Made by a program: the position numbers and the translations under genes. Shown in pieces: positions 7,478 through 16,120 of a stretch of DNA of 64,000 nt (position 1 is the stretch's first letter; every line of letters begins with the position of its first letter). Origin of the DNA: Sporolactobacillus sp. Y61 (GTDB lineage Bacteria; Bacillota; Bacilli; Bacillales; Sporolactobacillaceae); contig NZ_CP159510.1 of NCBI RefSeq assembly GCF_040529185.1, forward strand, positions 1,178,001-1,242,000, written 5' to 3'. The notes under the pieces were generated by a model. That model saw only the letters and a list, made by a program, of their open reading frames with translations, was not told the DNA's origin and made no database searches.

Positions 7478-8680
7478 ATGGAGACCCCATTTAGCAAAAG
7501 CGGGAACACGCAGGAAGATCTGCCGCCGAAAACAAAACCGGGTATTGGCGGCTGGCTGAAAAAAAATCTGTTCAGCAGCTGGTACAATACTTTACTCACA
7601 ATTCTGTTTGCTGTTCTGCTGTATTTCATTGGAAAAGGGACATTCGGCTGGTTCATTGACCATGCAGAGTGGGCGGTCATCCGTAATAATTATAAATTAT
7701 TCATGGCCGGGCAGTATCCGCCTGACCAAATCTGGAGACTGTGGACCTGTCTTGGCATCATATCTGCTCTGTTCGGCATTTCCGCAGGCGTCTGGAAGGG
7801 TACCGCACGGCATCTGGCAGTCGTGTTCTGCCTGATCTGCCTGCTGCATCTGTTGATGCCTTTTATCTCGGCATCTTCAAAAATAGCGCTCGCTGTGCTG
7901 ATTGCAGTGACTGTTGTCGGTTACTTTGCCGGTCCACTGGTACCGAAGGGCAGGGCTGTGGCTATTGCCGGATGGCTGTTATCTTTTCCGGTCAGCGTTT
8001 TCCTGATTGATGGCTTTGGTGTGCTGACACCGGTCGGGACGAATCTATGGGGCGGCCTGCTCCTGACCATACTCCTGTCGATTGTCGCCATCGTGTTTGC
8101 TTTCCCAATCGGTATACTTGCTGCGCTTGGCAGAACGAGCAGACTTCCAGTCATTAAATATTTCTGTATTATTTATATCGAAGCCGTCCGCGGGGTGCCG
8201 CTGATTACCGTTTTCTTTATGGCTTCACTCGTCATCCCGCTGTTCCTGCCTGAGGGGCTGAATATCGATGCCGTGATACGGGCGATGATCGGAGCGACTC
8301 TGTTTACTGCTGCCTACATGGCTGAATATGTCCGCGGTGGTCTCCAGGCCATTCCGAAAGGGCAGCGTGAGGCAGCTAAGGCTATCGGACTCAACCCGGT
8401 ACAAACCAATTTATTAATCATTCTACCTCAGGCGCTGCGGACCATCATTCCTGCGCTTGTCGGACAGAGCATCTCACTGTTCAAAGATACATCACTGGTA
8501 TCGATCGTCGGCCTCGTCGATCTGCTGGGCATTGCTCAGACGGTACGCTCAAATCCGTCATACCTCGGGCATGCGATGGAAGTATTCCTTTTCGTTGCAC
8601 TTGTCTACTGGGTCATTGCCTCAGCGATGTCTTACACAAGCCGTCGTCTGGAACGAACACTGGGCGTTGGCAAACGATGA
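7478..8680 (+). CDS. Amino acid ABC transporter permease (AapM-like)
   Basis: The start ATG 7478 is preceded by GAGAGGTGAG at 6-7 nt; an in-frame TTG further upstream lies inside the preceding gene and is unlikely. The product is about 400 residues, with a hydrophobic N-terminal half and the conserved permease domain at the C-terminus (YIEAVRGVPLITVFFMAS and an EAA loop KGQREAAKAIGLNPVQTNLLIILPQALRTIIPALV). It pairs with the AapQ-like subunit. The size and the two-membrane-block layout fit AapM rather than the short GlnP-type permeases. Confidence 0.92.
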   Translation: METPFSKSGNTQEDLPPKTKPGIGGWLKKNLFSSWYNTLLTILFAVLLYFIGKGTFGWFIDHAEWAVIRNNYKLFMAGQYPPDQIWRLWTCLGIISALFGISAGVWKGTARHLAVVFCLICLLHLLMPFISASSKIALAVLIAVTVVGYFAGPLVPKGRAVAIAGWLLSFPVSVFLIDGFGVLTPVGTNLWGGLLLTILLSIVAIVFAFPIGILAALGRTSRLPVIKYFCIIYIEAVRGVPLITVFFMASLVIPLFLPEGLNIDAVIRAMIGATLFTAAYMAEYVRGGLQAIPKGQREAAKAIGLNPVQTNLLIILPQALRTIIPALVGQSISLFKDTSLVSIVGLVDLLGIAQTVRSNPSYLGHAMEVFLFVALVYWVIASAMSYTSRRLERTLGVGKR

Positions 8681-8782
8681 TCATGACAAATCCTATAGAA
8701 TCCAGGAGTCATTACAGGTATCCGGATCCAACCGGGAATTCTTCTGGATTGAGCGCTTACTACTAATATACGAGGAGGAAGA

Positions 8783-9559
8783 ATGATGGGACAGAATAGC
8801 CCTCAGCCGTCAGCCGATAATGAAAAAAATCAGATATTGATCGAATGCAAAAAGATAAATAAATGGTATGGCAAGCATCATGTGCTCAAAGATGTATCCC
8901 TGAACGTACACAAAGGCGAAGTACTCGTTATCCTCGGGCCTTCCGGTTCCGGAAAATCAACGTTTATCCGAACGATTAATGGCCTGGAAGAAATTCAGCA
9001 GGGAGACATCACAATTAACGGGATCGGCCTGTCCCATGATGTCCGGGATATCGAAGCGATACGCAAAGAAACCGGCATGGTGTTCCAGCAATTCAATCTG
9101 TTCCCGCATATGACCATTCTCAAAAATATCACGCTCGCTCCGATCTGGGTGAAAAAGAAGCCAAAAGCGGAGGCGGAGAAACTGGCCAGAGAACTGCTGG
9201 AACGTGTCGGCATTCCGGAACAGGCCGGTAAGTATCCAGGGCAGCTCTCCGGCGGGCAGCAGCAGCGTGTCGCCATCGCCAGGGCGCTTGCCATGCAGCC
9301 GCAAATCATGCTGTTTGACGAACCCACCTCTGCTCTTGACCCGGAAATGATTAAAGAAGTTCTGGATGTCATGAAGGAGCTCGCTGAAAGTGGCATGACG
9401 ATGATTGTCGTGACCCACGAAATGGGCTTCGCCCGCGAGGTGGCCGACCGAATCGTGTTCTTCGATAACGGTGAGATTATCGAAACCGGAAAACCGGAGA
9501 CCCTTTTTGATCATCCGGAACACGAACGGACCAAACTGTTTTTATCGAGAATTCTATAA
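8783..9559 (+). CDS. Amino acid ABC transporter ATP-binding protein (AapP/GlnQ-like)
   Basis: This 258-residue ATPase has Walker [12 protein letters not shown]-loop [10 protein letters not shown], signature LSGGQQQR, Walker [15 protein letters not shown] and the switch His in VVTHEMGFA. Two consecutive ATG codons follow GAGGAGG. A 102-bp gap separates it from the permease gene with no obvious terminator, so it belongs to the same operon. It powers the transporter from the cytoplasmic side. Confidence 0.95.
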   Translation: MMGQNSPQPSADNEKNQILIECKKINKWYGKHHVLKDVSLNVHKGEVLVILGPSGSGKSTFIRTINGLEEIQQGDITINGIGLSHDVRDIEAIRKETGMVFQQFNLFPHMTILKNITLAPIWVKKKPKAEAEKLARELLERVGIPEQAGKYPGQLSGGQQQRVAIARALAMQPQIMLFDEPTSALDPEMIKEVLDVMKELAESGMTMIVVTHEMGFAREVADRIVFFDNGEIIETGKPETLFDHPEHERTKLFLSRIL

Positions 9560-9582
9560 GCCTGTCCGAATGTGATCGGTGA

Positions 9583-9627
9583 CAGGCAGGAACAGTGGCA
9601 GCCAATGTTCCTGCCTGCTGCTCTTTG
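9583..9627 (+). terminator. Intrinsic terminator of the amino acid ABC operon
   Basis: CAGGCAGGAACA and TGTTCCTGCCTG form a perfect 12-bp stem with an 11-nt loop, 24 bp after the ATPase stop. The T-tract is weak but T-rich sequence follows. Confidence 0.75.
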
Positions 9628-10033
9628 TTTATTGGTTCAGACATCTGTCAGGAGCGAGCTTATGGGCGTATTCAGTTTTCTTTTTTTCTCATTGTTCATT
9701 TGTTGTTAACCGTACAGCCTGTTTAAATGAGCGATTTCAGACTGCACGTTTCCCGGCAAGAGCGGAGCATTGTCATCGGGGACGAACCGCTGCATTCGTG
9801 TTAAATAGATAACCAAAAGCCAACCATCAGAAAGAAAGGTTCCTGGCATGCCGGATTTTCATCACAACTGGCCGTATGAATGCGTCATGGATGATATTTA
9901 TTTTGCGGAGTGCCCGTCAGAGCCTTTATCCCAAAGCACTTAACAAACGTATAACAAACAAACCCCACGTCAAATAGCAAAATACCAATCATTTGAATGT
10001 GGGAGCAGTTCCGAGCTGGCAGAATAATTTGAA
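9628..10033. other. Intergenic region bordering a degraded segment
   Basis: This holds only a short gene stub (9848-9943). The rest, including the AT-rich piece just before the toxin gene at 10034, shows no further gene. It may mark the boundary of an acquired segment. Confidence 0.4.
9848..9943 (+). pseudogene. N-terminal stub of a small conserved Bacillales protein
   Basis: The ATG at 9848 opens a frame of 31 codons starting MPDFHHNWPYECVMDDIYFA, then ECP, after which it runs into unrelated residues and a stop. The start resembles a family of small uncharacterised Bacillales proteins with a Cys-containing ECPxC motif (recalled, not verified). The break right after ECP suggests truncation by a recombination or insertion event. 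Function unknown. Confidence 0.4.
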
Positions 10034-10537
10034 CTATTGAATATAAGGATTATTTGGATCGTACGGATCATCGTTTTTGATATAATAAGCGATAAATGTA
10101 AATGCCATATCCAGTGATCGAACAGTGTAATTCTCTCTTCTCAGTCTTCGATCATTTGGACAATAATGGCAATGATGGGGTTCGGTTTTTGTCTTTAGTG
10201 AAGGGGCAGTACCAGGAGCATCATGCGGCTCGTTTCCCCAACTAATAATGTGACTTAGCTGGATACCTTTTATCGGATAAAAACATTTCCATTCATAATT
10301 ATACCCTTTGACCAATCCTTGACCATCATATCTTTCTACAAAATGCATTCCGGTTATTCCATAATTATGATGCTTTTTTAATGGGATCCATCCTTCAATT
10401 TCTCTTGTTGAATTTTTAAATACTAGTGTATGGCATTGTGGATATTGAGGATATTCTTGAAATAGATCACTATATTTTTGGGTTATATTATATATGTTTG
10501 CTGGACTTAGTAAAGAAGGCGCTTCATGAGTATTCAT
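10034..10537 (-). CDS. Putative toxin, DUF6516 (TumE)-like
   Basis: This 167-residue protein has no signal peptide. The C-terminal half contains YNYEWKCFYPIKG, ISWGNEPHDAP, a PHHCHYCPN motif and an end rich in aromatic residues. The arrangement Y-x-Y-x-W ... W-x-N-x-P-H ... P-H-H-x-H resembles DUF6516 toxins, known for TumE of TumE/TumA-type modules. Its ATG overlaps the stop of the upstream HTH gene by 4 bp (ATGA), the usual coupling of antitoxin and toxin. The assignment rests on motif resemblance and gene order and is an inference. Confidence 0.5.
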   Translation of the reverse strand: MNTHEAPSLLSPANIYNITQKYSDLFQEYPQYPQCHTLVFKNSTREIEGWIPLKKHHNYGITGMHFVERYDGQGLVKGYNYEWKCFYPIKGIQLSHIISWGNEPHDAPGTAPSLKTKTEPHHCHYCPNDRRLRRENYTVRSLDMAFTFIAYYIKNDDPYDPNNPYIQ

Positions 10538-11364
10538 TTCTCTTTAGTTTCCTTTAGAATCTCTGATCGTTCTTCTTCCAGGTCTCGCCAATGCCAATAG
10601 TCAGTGGTATCGTCCATTTCGTCACCATTATAACCCTTAAAAGCTTCTGAAAAATGCTCACAACTATATTTGGCTTGCAACTTTTTTATCTCTTCATTGA
10701 TCTCAATTAATCGATCATGAGGAGACTGAGAAATAGATTTCTTTTTTTGATAGATCATTTGCATCTTAAGACTATATGCAGGATTGTTCCAGAGCTCGAC
10801 AGCAAATTTAGGAACTTTTTTATGCTGCGCTGTATGCGCTGTTTCTAAACCGTTTCGGACATATTTATTGAATGTTACTCTTGATATATTTAACTGGTCT
10901 GCAGTCTCTTTTGGTGTCAGAAGATAATCCTCTTTGTATTCAAAAATGATATGCTTTCCACCGAATTCTAAAAACAAAAATTCTAAGTCAATCTTTAGTT
11001 TACCAAACTCCAAATCAGAGACATCTGGATGAGATATAGCAAAACGATTTACCCAGTCGATGAGCATATCAAGCTTTTGTACTTGCATGGTATAACGATA
11101 ATTTTTAAACGAATCGATCATTTCCTGGGTATCTACGTTAATACTTAAAATTTTATTACTAAATATATGTTGGAATTTAAGAATGAGTGTAGAAAATACG
11201 CCTTCCAGGCCTTCGTATACAGCGTCAGCCTCTCGATGATCGATACCGTGTTTGATTTCTTCTTTGGTTTTATCCAAAATAGCTGATGGCATTTTTATCA
11301 TCTCCTTTACCTCCATTTTATGCTTAGTTAACGATTTGTCAATATCGTTAACCAGTGTATTCAT
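10534..11364 (-). CDS. Putative antitoxin with helix-turn-helix (excisionase-like) domain
   Basis: A 276-residue protein. The first 140 residues look helical and unassigned. Around residues 145-185 the sequence LLTPKETADQLNISRVTFNKYVRNGLETAHTAQHKKVPK is a MerR/excisionase-type winged HTH. A charged, helical C-terminal tail (EEIKKLQAKYSCEH... RDLEEERSEILKETKEK) follows. It is first in a two-gene operon with the DUF6516-like gene and overlaps it by 4 bp. It shares general layout, but no clear identity, with the HTH antitoxin at 56927-57388. Autoregulation through the HTH domain is expected for such a module. Confidence 0.55.
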   Translation of the reverse strand: MNTLVNDIDKSLTKHKMEVKEMIKMPSAILDKTKEEIKHGIDHREADAVYEGLEGVFSTLILKFQHIFSNKILSINVDTQEMIDSFKNYRYTMQVQKLDMLIDWVNRFAISHPDVSDLEFGKLKIDLEFLFLEFGGKHIIFEYKEDYLLTPKETADQLNISRVTFNKYVRNGLETAHTAQHKKVPKFAVELWNNPAYSLKMQMIYQKKKSISQSPHDRLIEINEEIKKLQAKYSCEHFSEAFKGYNGDEMDDTTDYWHWRDLEEERSEILKETKEK

Positions 11365-11405
11365 TTAAATATTTTTTATACATGAGGCTAACTTGAGTCT
11401 AGAAA

Positions 11406-11758
11406 ATGTTGTTAAGATGTGAGAAAATAGACCTTAATGCTGAACAAGTGGAGATGACGATACAGCCGCTAATCTCATTTCATAACAATTAAAGGCAGAA
11501 GTCGAATATTATGAGCAAATTAAACGTGGGTCGTTTTTTAATCTAGTATATAAATTCACCGATATTGGTAAGACATTAATCGCATATAGAATTTATTTGA
11601 ATTTCCCACAAGTCGAATTAGCTAATCGGCTAAAGGTAAGTGAAGCTCAAATTTCCAGAGATACTACGGTGCATACTGAAAAAATTGAAAATGTTATGAG
11701 AGCTATGGAAATGAAGGTTACGATAAATATAGAAATTACAGATGAATTAGGGGCATAG
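11406..11758 (+). pseudogene. XRE-family regulator, frameshifted
   Basis: From ATG 11406 one frame reads to ISFHNN and stops at 11490. The continuation QLKAEVEYYEQIKRGSFF through ANRLKVSEAQISRD to ITDELGA is in another frame and has no start codon of its own. One extra base near 11486 would join them into a protein of about 118 residues. The segment GKTLIAYRIYLNFPQVELANRLKVSEAQISRD is an XRE-type HTH. Just after SRD the usual ExNEYxG block seems to be missing too. It lies divergent from the HTH/toxin operon (42 bp apart) and may once have regulated it. Confidence 0.6.
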
Positions 11759-12450
11759 TTGCTGGCAACTCAATCCATTGGTTCACGGTAACCATGCAGG
11801 ACATATATCGTGTAATCTCATTTACAGATATATGTCCTTCTTTTTCTTTAGAAATGAGGGACTTAGATTTTACCCTGTTCTTCTCATAGGTGACAAAATA
11901 TCGATAATAGTTTTGCGAGGTCAGGTCACTGTCCGGTTGAAGAACTGATCCGACAGTGATGTGAAGCCAGTGAGCGTATTTTTTATGAACTACTGATCGG
12001 GCCCGGTTCCAAAGACCTATTATATTCTGTCTGATTTTGTTGCATATTATTTTTTTGACAGTATATTTTTGAACAAATTGTGTCTTTTGACTGTGTCCGT
12101 TTTTCATGCGTTCTTCTATAATTAAAGAAAATGTAACGGCTTACTTAAAAAAGGGTTTGTGTCCGTCGTAAGAGAATAATATTTTGCGGAATGTGCTTCG
12201 GTCGTACGACGGGCAGCCGACGTAGCGTGCCACCATTCTGGAAAACATTGACTGGCAGATTGACCAGACAGATAAACTGTAGAGTTGAAGCTGAGAAATG
12301 CCGAAGCCATCAGCTGAGTTCGGTGTTTTTTTCTTTAAGAAACTATAAAAATTGTTTGCGGAAAAATAAGCTCGGCAACGTCTGCGACTCGTCAGTCGGC
12401 AAGCTGTTTTTTATGAATCTTTCTCAAAGATCTGCGAGGGAGGGTGACAG
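11759..12450. other. Intergenic region upstream of the LXG locus
   Basis: Apart from the terminator near 12301 I see no supported feature. A 123-codon open frame on the minus strand (11736-12107) has no recognisable domain and overlaps the XRE pseudogene. The LXG locus promoter presumably lies between 12340 and 12440, but I cannot pick a convincing -35/-10 pair. Confidence 0.4.
12301..12332 (+). terminator. Intrinsic terminator upstream of the LXG locus
   Basis: CCGAA and TTCGG pair around a 13-nt loop, followed by TGTTTTTTT. It would stop transcription entering the LXG locus from the left. Confidence 0.5.
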
Positions 12451-12840
12451 ATGAGAGCGAGCCTCAATAATCAGATCCGGAGATCGCTTCAGAACGACCT
12501 TTCGTCTCTTCATCGGACTGAATCGATACTGACAGATAAAATACACGAACTGCGTGCATTGATCGCAAAGATTGACCGGCACTTGTCTTCATTTGAACAT
12601 AATCGGGCACAATTCCATTCGATTTATAATCCACGCAGTGAATGGAATGGGACAGAGCGTCGTCACTTTGATGATCATATGAATTCGGAAATACTGGATG
12701 ATTACCGGTCGTTTCTCACGTCTGTCCGCCGTTTGAGAGAAGACGTTCAGGATGAAGCCAGGCGTCTGAATAACCATCTGTACCTTTGCCGGTCAGATAT
12801 CCGATCGGTTCATTCTTCTCTGTCTGCGCTTAACGACTAA
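12451..12840 (+). CDS. YwqH-like (DUF5082) small helical protein of a type VII secretion locus
   Basis: The 129-residue all-helical protein starts MRASLNNQIRRSLQNDLSSL and follows a strong ribosome binding site (GAGGGAGGGTGA). It is Gln/Arg/Leu-rich with coiled-coil character (IHELRALIAKIDRHLSSFEHNRAQF... RRLREDVQDEARRLNNHLYL) and a central W-x-G (EWNGTERRHFDD) as in DUF5082 proteins such as B. subtilis YwqH. Such WXG100-like partners sit just upstream of LXG effectors and probably assist their secretion through the Ess/Yuk system. The next gene starts 17 bp downstream. Confidence 0.75.
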   Translation: MRASLNNQIRRSLQNDLSSLHRTESILTDKIHELRALIAKIDRHLSSFEHNRAQFHSIYNPRSEWNGTERRHFDDHMNSEILDDYRSFLTSVRRLREDVQDEARRLNNHLYLCRSDIRSVHSSLSALND

Positions 12841-12857
12841 CGAGGGGGGAATCCGGG

Positions 12858-13145
12858 ATGAGAACCATAGAATTTAATGCAAATGCCTTTCACATTAAAG
12901 TTTCACAGCTTAGCCGGGCTGTTGAAAACCTCAATACCGATCATACTGTGAAGACACATCTTGACGAAACGGATGTCGGATCGATCAGGGAACTCGGAAG
13001 AGCGATTGATCAATGGCAGCAGCTCTTAAAGCGTTACGAATCATCCCTCCACGCAGAAATTTCAAAACTGAGTTCCATTGGCTCTCAATTCGAAGAAACC
13101 GATCAGAAACTGGCCCAATCTCTTACCGCTCATTTCGGAAAATGA
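12858..13145 (+). CDS. YwqI-like (DUF5344, WXG100-type) protein
   Basis: This 95-residue protein follows a strong Shine-Dalgarno (CGAGGGGGGAA). It is predicted to be two amphipathic helices separated near IDQWQQLLKRYE, matching the short helical hairpin proteins (YwqI/DUF5344) encoded between YwqH and LXG toxins. Known role in the family: a small partner that binds the helical LXG domain and delivers it to the type VII secretion ATPase. It lies 15 bp from the effector gene. Confidence 0.72.
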   Translation: MRTIEFNANAFHIKVSQLSRAVENLNTDHTVKTHLDETDVGSIRELGRAIDQWQQLLKRYESSLHAEISKLSSIGSQFEETDQKLAQSLTAHFGK

Positions 13146-13160
13146 AGAGGTGTTTCCCTG

Positions 13161-14615
13161 TTGAAAATCCGTATAGCCGAGTCGATCAGAATTGAAGAAC
13201 AGTTGTCATCCAAAGTGGAGAACACGACGGAAGCGCTTCGAAAGGTGCAGAGTGAAATCAATGACTTCACAGCGCTGCGCTTCGGGGGCGAGACATCGGA
13301 CAGCATCCGCTCGTACTTCGGGGAAGTCCATCTCCCCCTGATCAAAAGTCTGATTCAGGCAGGTGAGGGACTGGATCAGTCCTATAAGAAAATGATGCAA
13401 CGCTTTAGCGCGCAGGTGGACAGTTCCTCGCATGCGGTGATCCGGTCAGAACATCTGGATGAGGTGCACAAAGATCTGCAGCGGCTGAAAAGCCATTTTG
13501 ACCAGATCCATCATCAGCTGTCGACAGATGTCCGCTCAGCCGGAGATATTTCCAGTTTTCATATCCCTTCGGCAGCCCGTATGGATGAGGCAGTCGAACG
13601 ACAGAAACATGAGGTCAGCCGATTAAAGGATCATTTCAGCACTTTTGGTTCAGCCGATTATGCAGGGAACATCACGCCTCTTCTGTCAGCCATCGGGCAT
13701 GCCATGTCTAAAATCAAAAAGGATTACACTCCACATTTTGGCGAGGGTTCATTTTACACTGCAGGATCATTTGCCAGCTCAGATATTGGGGAAGAGCTGG
13801 TGAGGAGAACGAAGGTTGTGGCGAAAAAATCTGTTCAGTCTGAACCAAAACAGGAACTTTCCGAGGATCCTGGTCAACTAACTATTAATGCGGCATCGGC
13901 TGTTACTGCCGGTCTTCCCGCGTTAATAGCGAGAACTAAAGGGCTGAAGATGAAAAGAGCAGGAAAATATATCAGAATTACTGGCGGGAAGAAAAATCTG
14001 AAACTGTTTTTTGACAGGTGGGGAAAATCGAAAACATTCAGTAACTTTAATGTTAGTTTATCAAATGGACAGAATGTTAGTGTGGGAAGAAGGGTAATCG
14101 ATGGAAAGTCAGTCATGTCGAGACAAGGACGTCATTTAATTTCTGAGTCAAGCGCTGTGAGAAATTATTTAACTAAGAACAAATTAAAAGTTTTCGGAAG
14201 AGAATTTAAAAGCAATCTAAATGACCTATGGAATTTTGTGAGTAAAGACAGCTGGTCTAAGGTTGGACATGTTGGCAAATTTGGGAAGTCATTGGGAGTG
14301 GCTGGTCTTGGATTTACAGTCTACTCGGATATTAACGCTTACCGTAATGAAAAAATGAGTGTTGAAAAGGCAGCTAAAATATCAGGGGATATCGCTGTTG
14401 ATACAACTACTGGTGCAGGTGCTGTGGCTGCAGGTGCAGCTGTTGGATCATTTTTTGCTCCACCAATTGGAACAGCCGTTGGGGCAGGTGCAGGCTTCCT
14501 TGCTAACACGGCTTTAAATGTCAAATTTATTAAGGGAAAAAGCATTGTTGACTGGAGTAAAATTGGAATGCACAAATTAGGTCAAGGCATTGCTTCATGG
14601 TTCGATAACCATTGA
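13161..14615 (+). CDS. LXG-domain type VII secretion effector with glycine-zipper C-terminal toxin domain
   Basis: The 484-residue protein starts at TTG 13161, with AGAGGTG upstream. Residues 1-230 are a long helical LXG-like targeting domain (FTALRFGGETSDSIRSYFG; multiple heptad-like helices). A linker near 235-270 is followed by a basic region (LIARTKGLKMKRAG...). The last 80 residues contain a glycine-zipper membrane segment, TGAGAVAAGAAVGSFFAPP then GTAVGAGAGFLANTA (about residues 410-452). Glycine zippers occur in membrane-active LXG toxins such as streptococcal TelE, so a membrane-permeabilising activity against competitors is the likely role (inference). No nuclease or NADase motif is visible. 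Its stop overlaps the next gene by 4 bp, the classic toxin/immunity junction. Confidence 0.8.
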   Translation: MKIRIAESIRIEEQLSSKVENTTEALRKVQSEINDFTALRFGGETSDSIRSYFGEVHLPLIKSLIQAGEGLDQSYKKMMQRFSAQVDSSSHAVIRSEHLDEVHKDLQRLKSHFDQIHHQLSTDVRSAGDISSFHIPSAARMDEAVERQKHEVSRLKDHFSTFGSADYAGNITPLLSAIGHAMSKIKKDYTPHFGEGSFYTAGSFASSDIGEELVRRTKVVAKKSVQSEPKQELSEDPGQLTINAASAVTAGLPALIARTKGLKMKRAGKYIRITGGKKNLKLFFDRWGKSKTFSNFNVSLSNGQNVSVGRRVIDGKSVMSRQGRHLISESSAVRNYLTKNKLKVFGREFKSNLNDLWNFVSKDSWSKVGHVGKFGKSLGVAGLGFTVYSDINAYRNEKMSVEKAAKISGDIAVDTTTGAGAVAAGAAVGSFFAPPIGTAVGAGAGFLANTALNVKFIKGKSIVDWSKIGMHKLGQGIASWFDNH

Positions 14616-15523
14616 TGAGAGGGAAACACTTTATGAAGATTTTTAAGAACTATTCCGAAGAAGACTTTGAGTATTTTAAAAATGGTGTAGTATCAGGACG
14701 ACTGAACCCCGTAAGAATGGGGAAATTGCTCTGGGTGTTCCCGTTGCTCTCCCTGTTATTTGTATTTGTTGTTTCATTTGCAGTTTTTGACGAATCAACG
14801 CGTCGTTTATATAGTGGATGGATATCGATATTTTATATACAGTGGGGATCCATAATCGTCTTTGGAATTATTTGTATCTTTTTTCTCTTTAAAAGAGTAA
14901 GTTTAAAATTTCAAAGAACACAGATGATAATACTTATCCTGAGTTCCTGTCAACTGGCGTATGATATGGCGCTTTTTGCGTTTATAAAAACGAAAATTGA
15001 TTTTGCCACCTTTCCGTTTACTCCTGTCATGAATCTCTACACTTTGTCTGTCTTTCTCATTTTTTGTTTCTCAATTTTAAGGGCAGTGAATCTGCTAAAA
15101 AAGGGAGCATTTAGAAAAAATGGTTGGGGTTTGCTGGGACGACAGTATAATGAAAAGACTTCAAGTTTCTCTAATGTTGCAATATTTGCATTAGTTGGAT
15201 CTGTTATTGGCCTGATCGCCATGTCATTGTTTGGGGCGCTTGGACAGGATGTCCTTATTATCGTTGTTATGCTTTTTGTGTCAATCTCAATTTTTTCTGT
15301 CGGTATCACAGAATTTATTTTTGTTCTATACTGCAAGATTCGGTTCCCGTCGTTTAATATTTCAATGAGGGATCAGAAACAGATCGACAAAGAAGATGCT
15401 GAAATAGATGATTTGATTGTACAAATTGAAAAAGAGAATCGGCAAGAGTTTAAGAAACTGAAAAGAGAAAGAAAACAGGAAAGAAAAAAGCGTAAGCGAA
15501 ATCGATGGTGGGATGCGAAGTGA
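14612..15523 (+). CDS. Six-TM membrane protein, probable immunity protein of the LXG toxin
   Basis: The start at 14612 overlaps the toxin stop (ATGA); an in-frame ATG at 14633 is also possible. Six hydrophobic segments are visible (around KLLWVFPLLSLLFVFVV, IQWGSIIVFGIICIFFLF, MIILILSSCQLAYDM, NLYTLSVFLIFCFSIL, AIFALVGSVIGLIAMSLF and DVLIIVVMLFVSISIF). The protein ends in a highly charged Lys/Arg-rich cytoplasmic tail (EFKKLKRERKQERKKRKR). A polytopic immunity protein fits a toxin that acts in the membrane. It has no family name that I recognise, and immunity is inferred only from position and topology. Confidence 0.65.
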   Translation: MMRGKHFMKIFKNYSEEDFEYFKNGVVSGRLNPVRMGKLLWVFPLLSLLFVFVVSFAVFDESTRRLYSGWISIFYIQWGSIIVFGIICIFFLFKRVSLKFQRTQMIILILSSCQLAYDMALFAFIKTKIDFATFPFTPVMNLYTLSVFLIFCFSILRAVNLLKKGAFRKNGWGLLGRQYNEKTSSFSNVAIFALVGSVIGLIAMSLFGALGQDVLIIVVMLFVSISIFSVGITEFIFVLYCKIRFPSFNISMRDQKQIDKEDAEIDDLIVQIEKENRQEFKKLKRERKQERKKRKRNRWWDAK

Positions 15524-15540
15524 TCTATTGAAACATTCAA

Positions 15541-15664
15541 CGTCAGACAGGTACGGTAATTGGTGCTGAAGTAGGATTTGGTGTCAGCATGCCTGCTAGT
15601 GCAAACATAGTTCAAGGAAAAGTAAGCCCGTTTAACATTCGTTTCATTAAAAGGAGTAGCCGTA
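15541..15664 (+). pseudogene. Fragment of a coding sequence, possibly a toxin C-terminus
   Basis: An open frame without a start, bounded upstream by a TGA, reads NIQRQTGTVIGAEVGFGVSM and continues ANIVQGKVSPFNIRF before running into the next gene in another frame. It lies between the presumed immunity gene and the DUF5085-like genes. Displaced cassette fragments are common at the tail of polymorphic toxin loci, but its identity is uncertain. Confidence 0.3.
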
Positions 15665-15667
15665 TTA

Positions 15668-16120
15668 ATGATAAAACAAAGTTCACTTGTTTTGCTGAAT
15701 CTCCTGAGTCGGAAGGTCATCTGTCGTGACAGCAGCTGGTATGAAGAGGGAGAGGAACTGAGGCGGCTGGCGCTTGAAAGTGGTGTTTACCCGAACGGGC
15801 CACTTGTCATGACGGCTGCAGAAGTACCACATGAACCGGAATTTACTGAGTACACCGTGTATCTTCCGGTCAGTTCGCCGCTAAGCGTGGATGGAGACGA
15901 TTCCCCTGGCTTTCTTGAAATGCTTCAACTACGCCGGACGCTGGTGTTTCGTCATTATGAGGCAGACGAACCGTTTACCCATACCTGTCAGATGATCGAA
16001 GCGTACGCACAGCAGCATCGCATTATCCTGGACAAGCCCTTTTACCATGTCTGCCTGGAAGTGAACGGGGATGTCTTTTTTGACATTCATGCGCCTGTTA
16101 AGGAAGTGACAGTGAAATGA
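15668..16120 (+). CDS. DUF5085-like protein, paralogue 1 of 3
   Basis: A 150-residue cytosolic protein with no signal or membrane segment. Key shared features: an N-terminal LLNLLSRK segment, the motif GVYPNGPLVMTAAEVP and a C-terminal FYHVCLEVNGDVFFDIHAPV. It is clearly related to the protein at 16554-17009 and more distantly to 16117-16554. The family resembles DUF5085 proteins found beside LXG effectors in Bacillota, with a possible GyrI/SOUL-like fold (inference from the beta-alpha pattern). The function is unknown; a chaperone or adaptor for the secreted effector is one idea. It overlaps the next gene by 4 bp. Confidence 0.6.
   Translation: MIKQSSLVLLNLLSRKVICRDSSWYEEGEELRRLALESGVYPNGPLVMTAAEVPHEPEFTEYTVYLPVSSPLSVDGDDSPGFLEMLQLRRTLVFRHYEADEPFTHTCQMIEAYAQQHRIILDKPFYHVCLEVNGDVFFDIHAPVKEVTVK

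Noticed and set aside
8957-9523. Two long minus-strand frames opposite the ATPase gene
   Set aside because: Both mirror a well-conserved ABC ATPase in the other strand and show no family features.
11736-12107. 123-codon minus-strand frame
   Set aside because: No domain, no good ribosome binding site, and it overlaps the end of the XRE pseudogene. Not enough support to call a gene.
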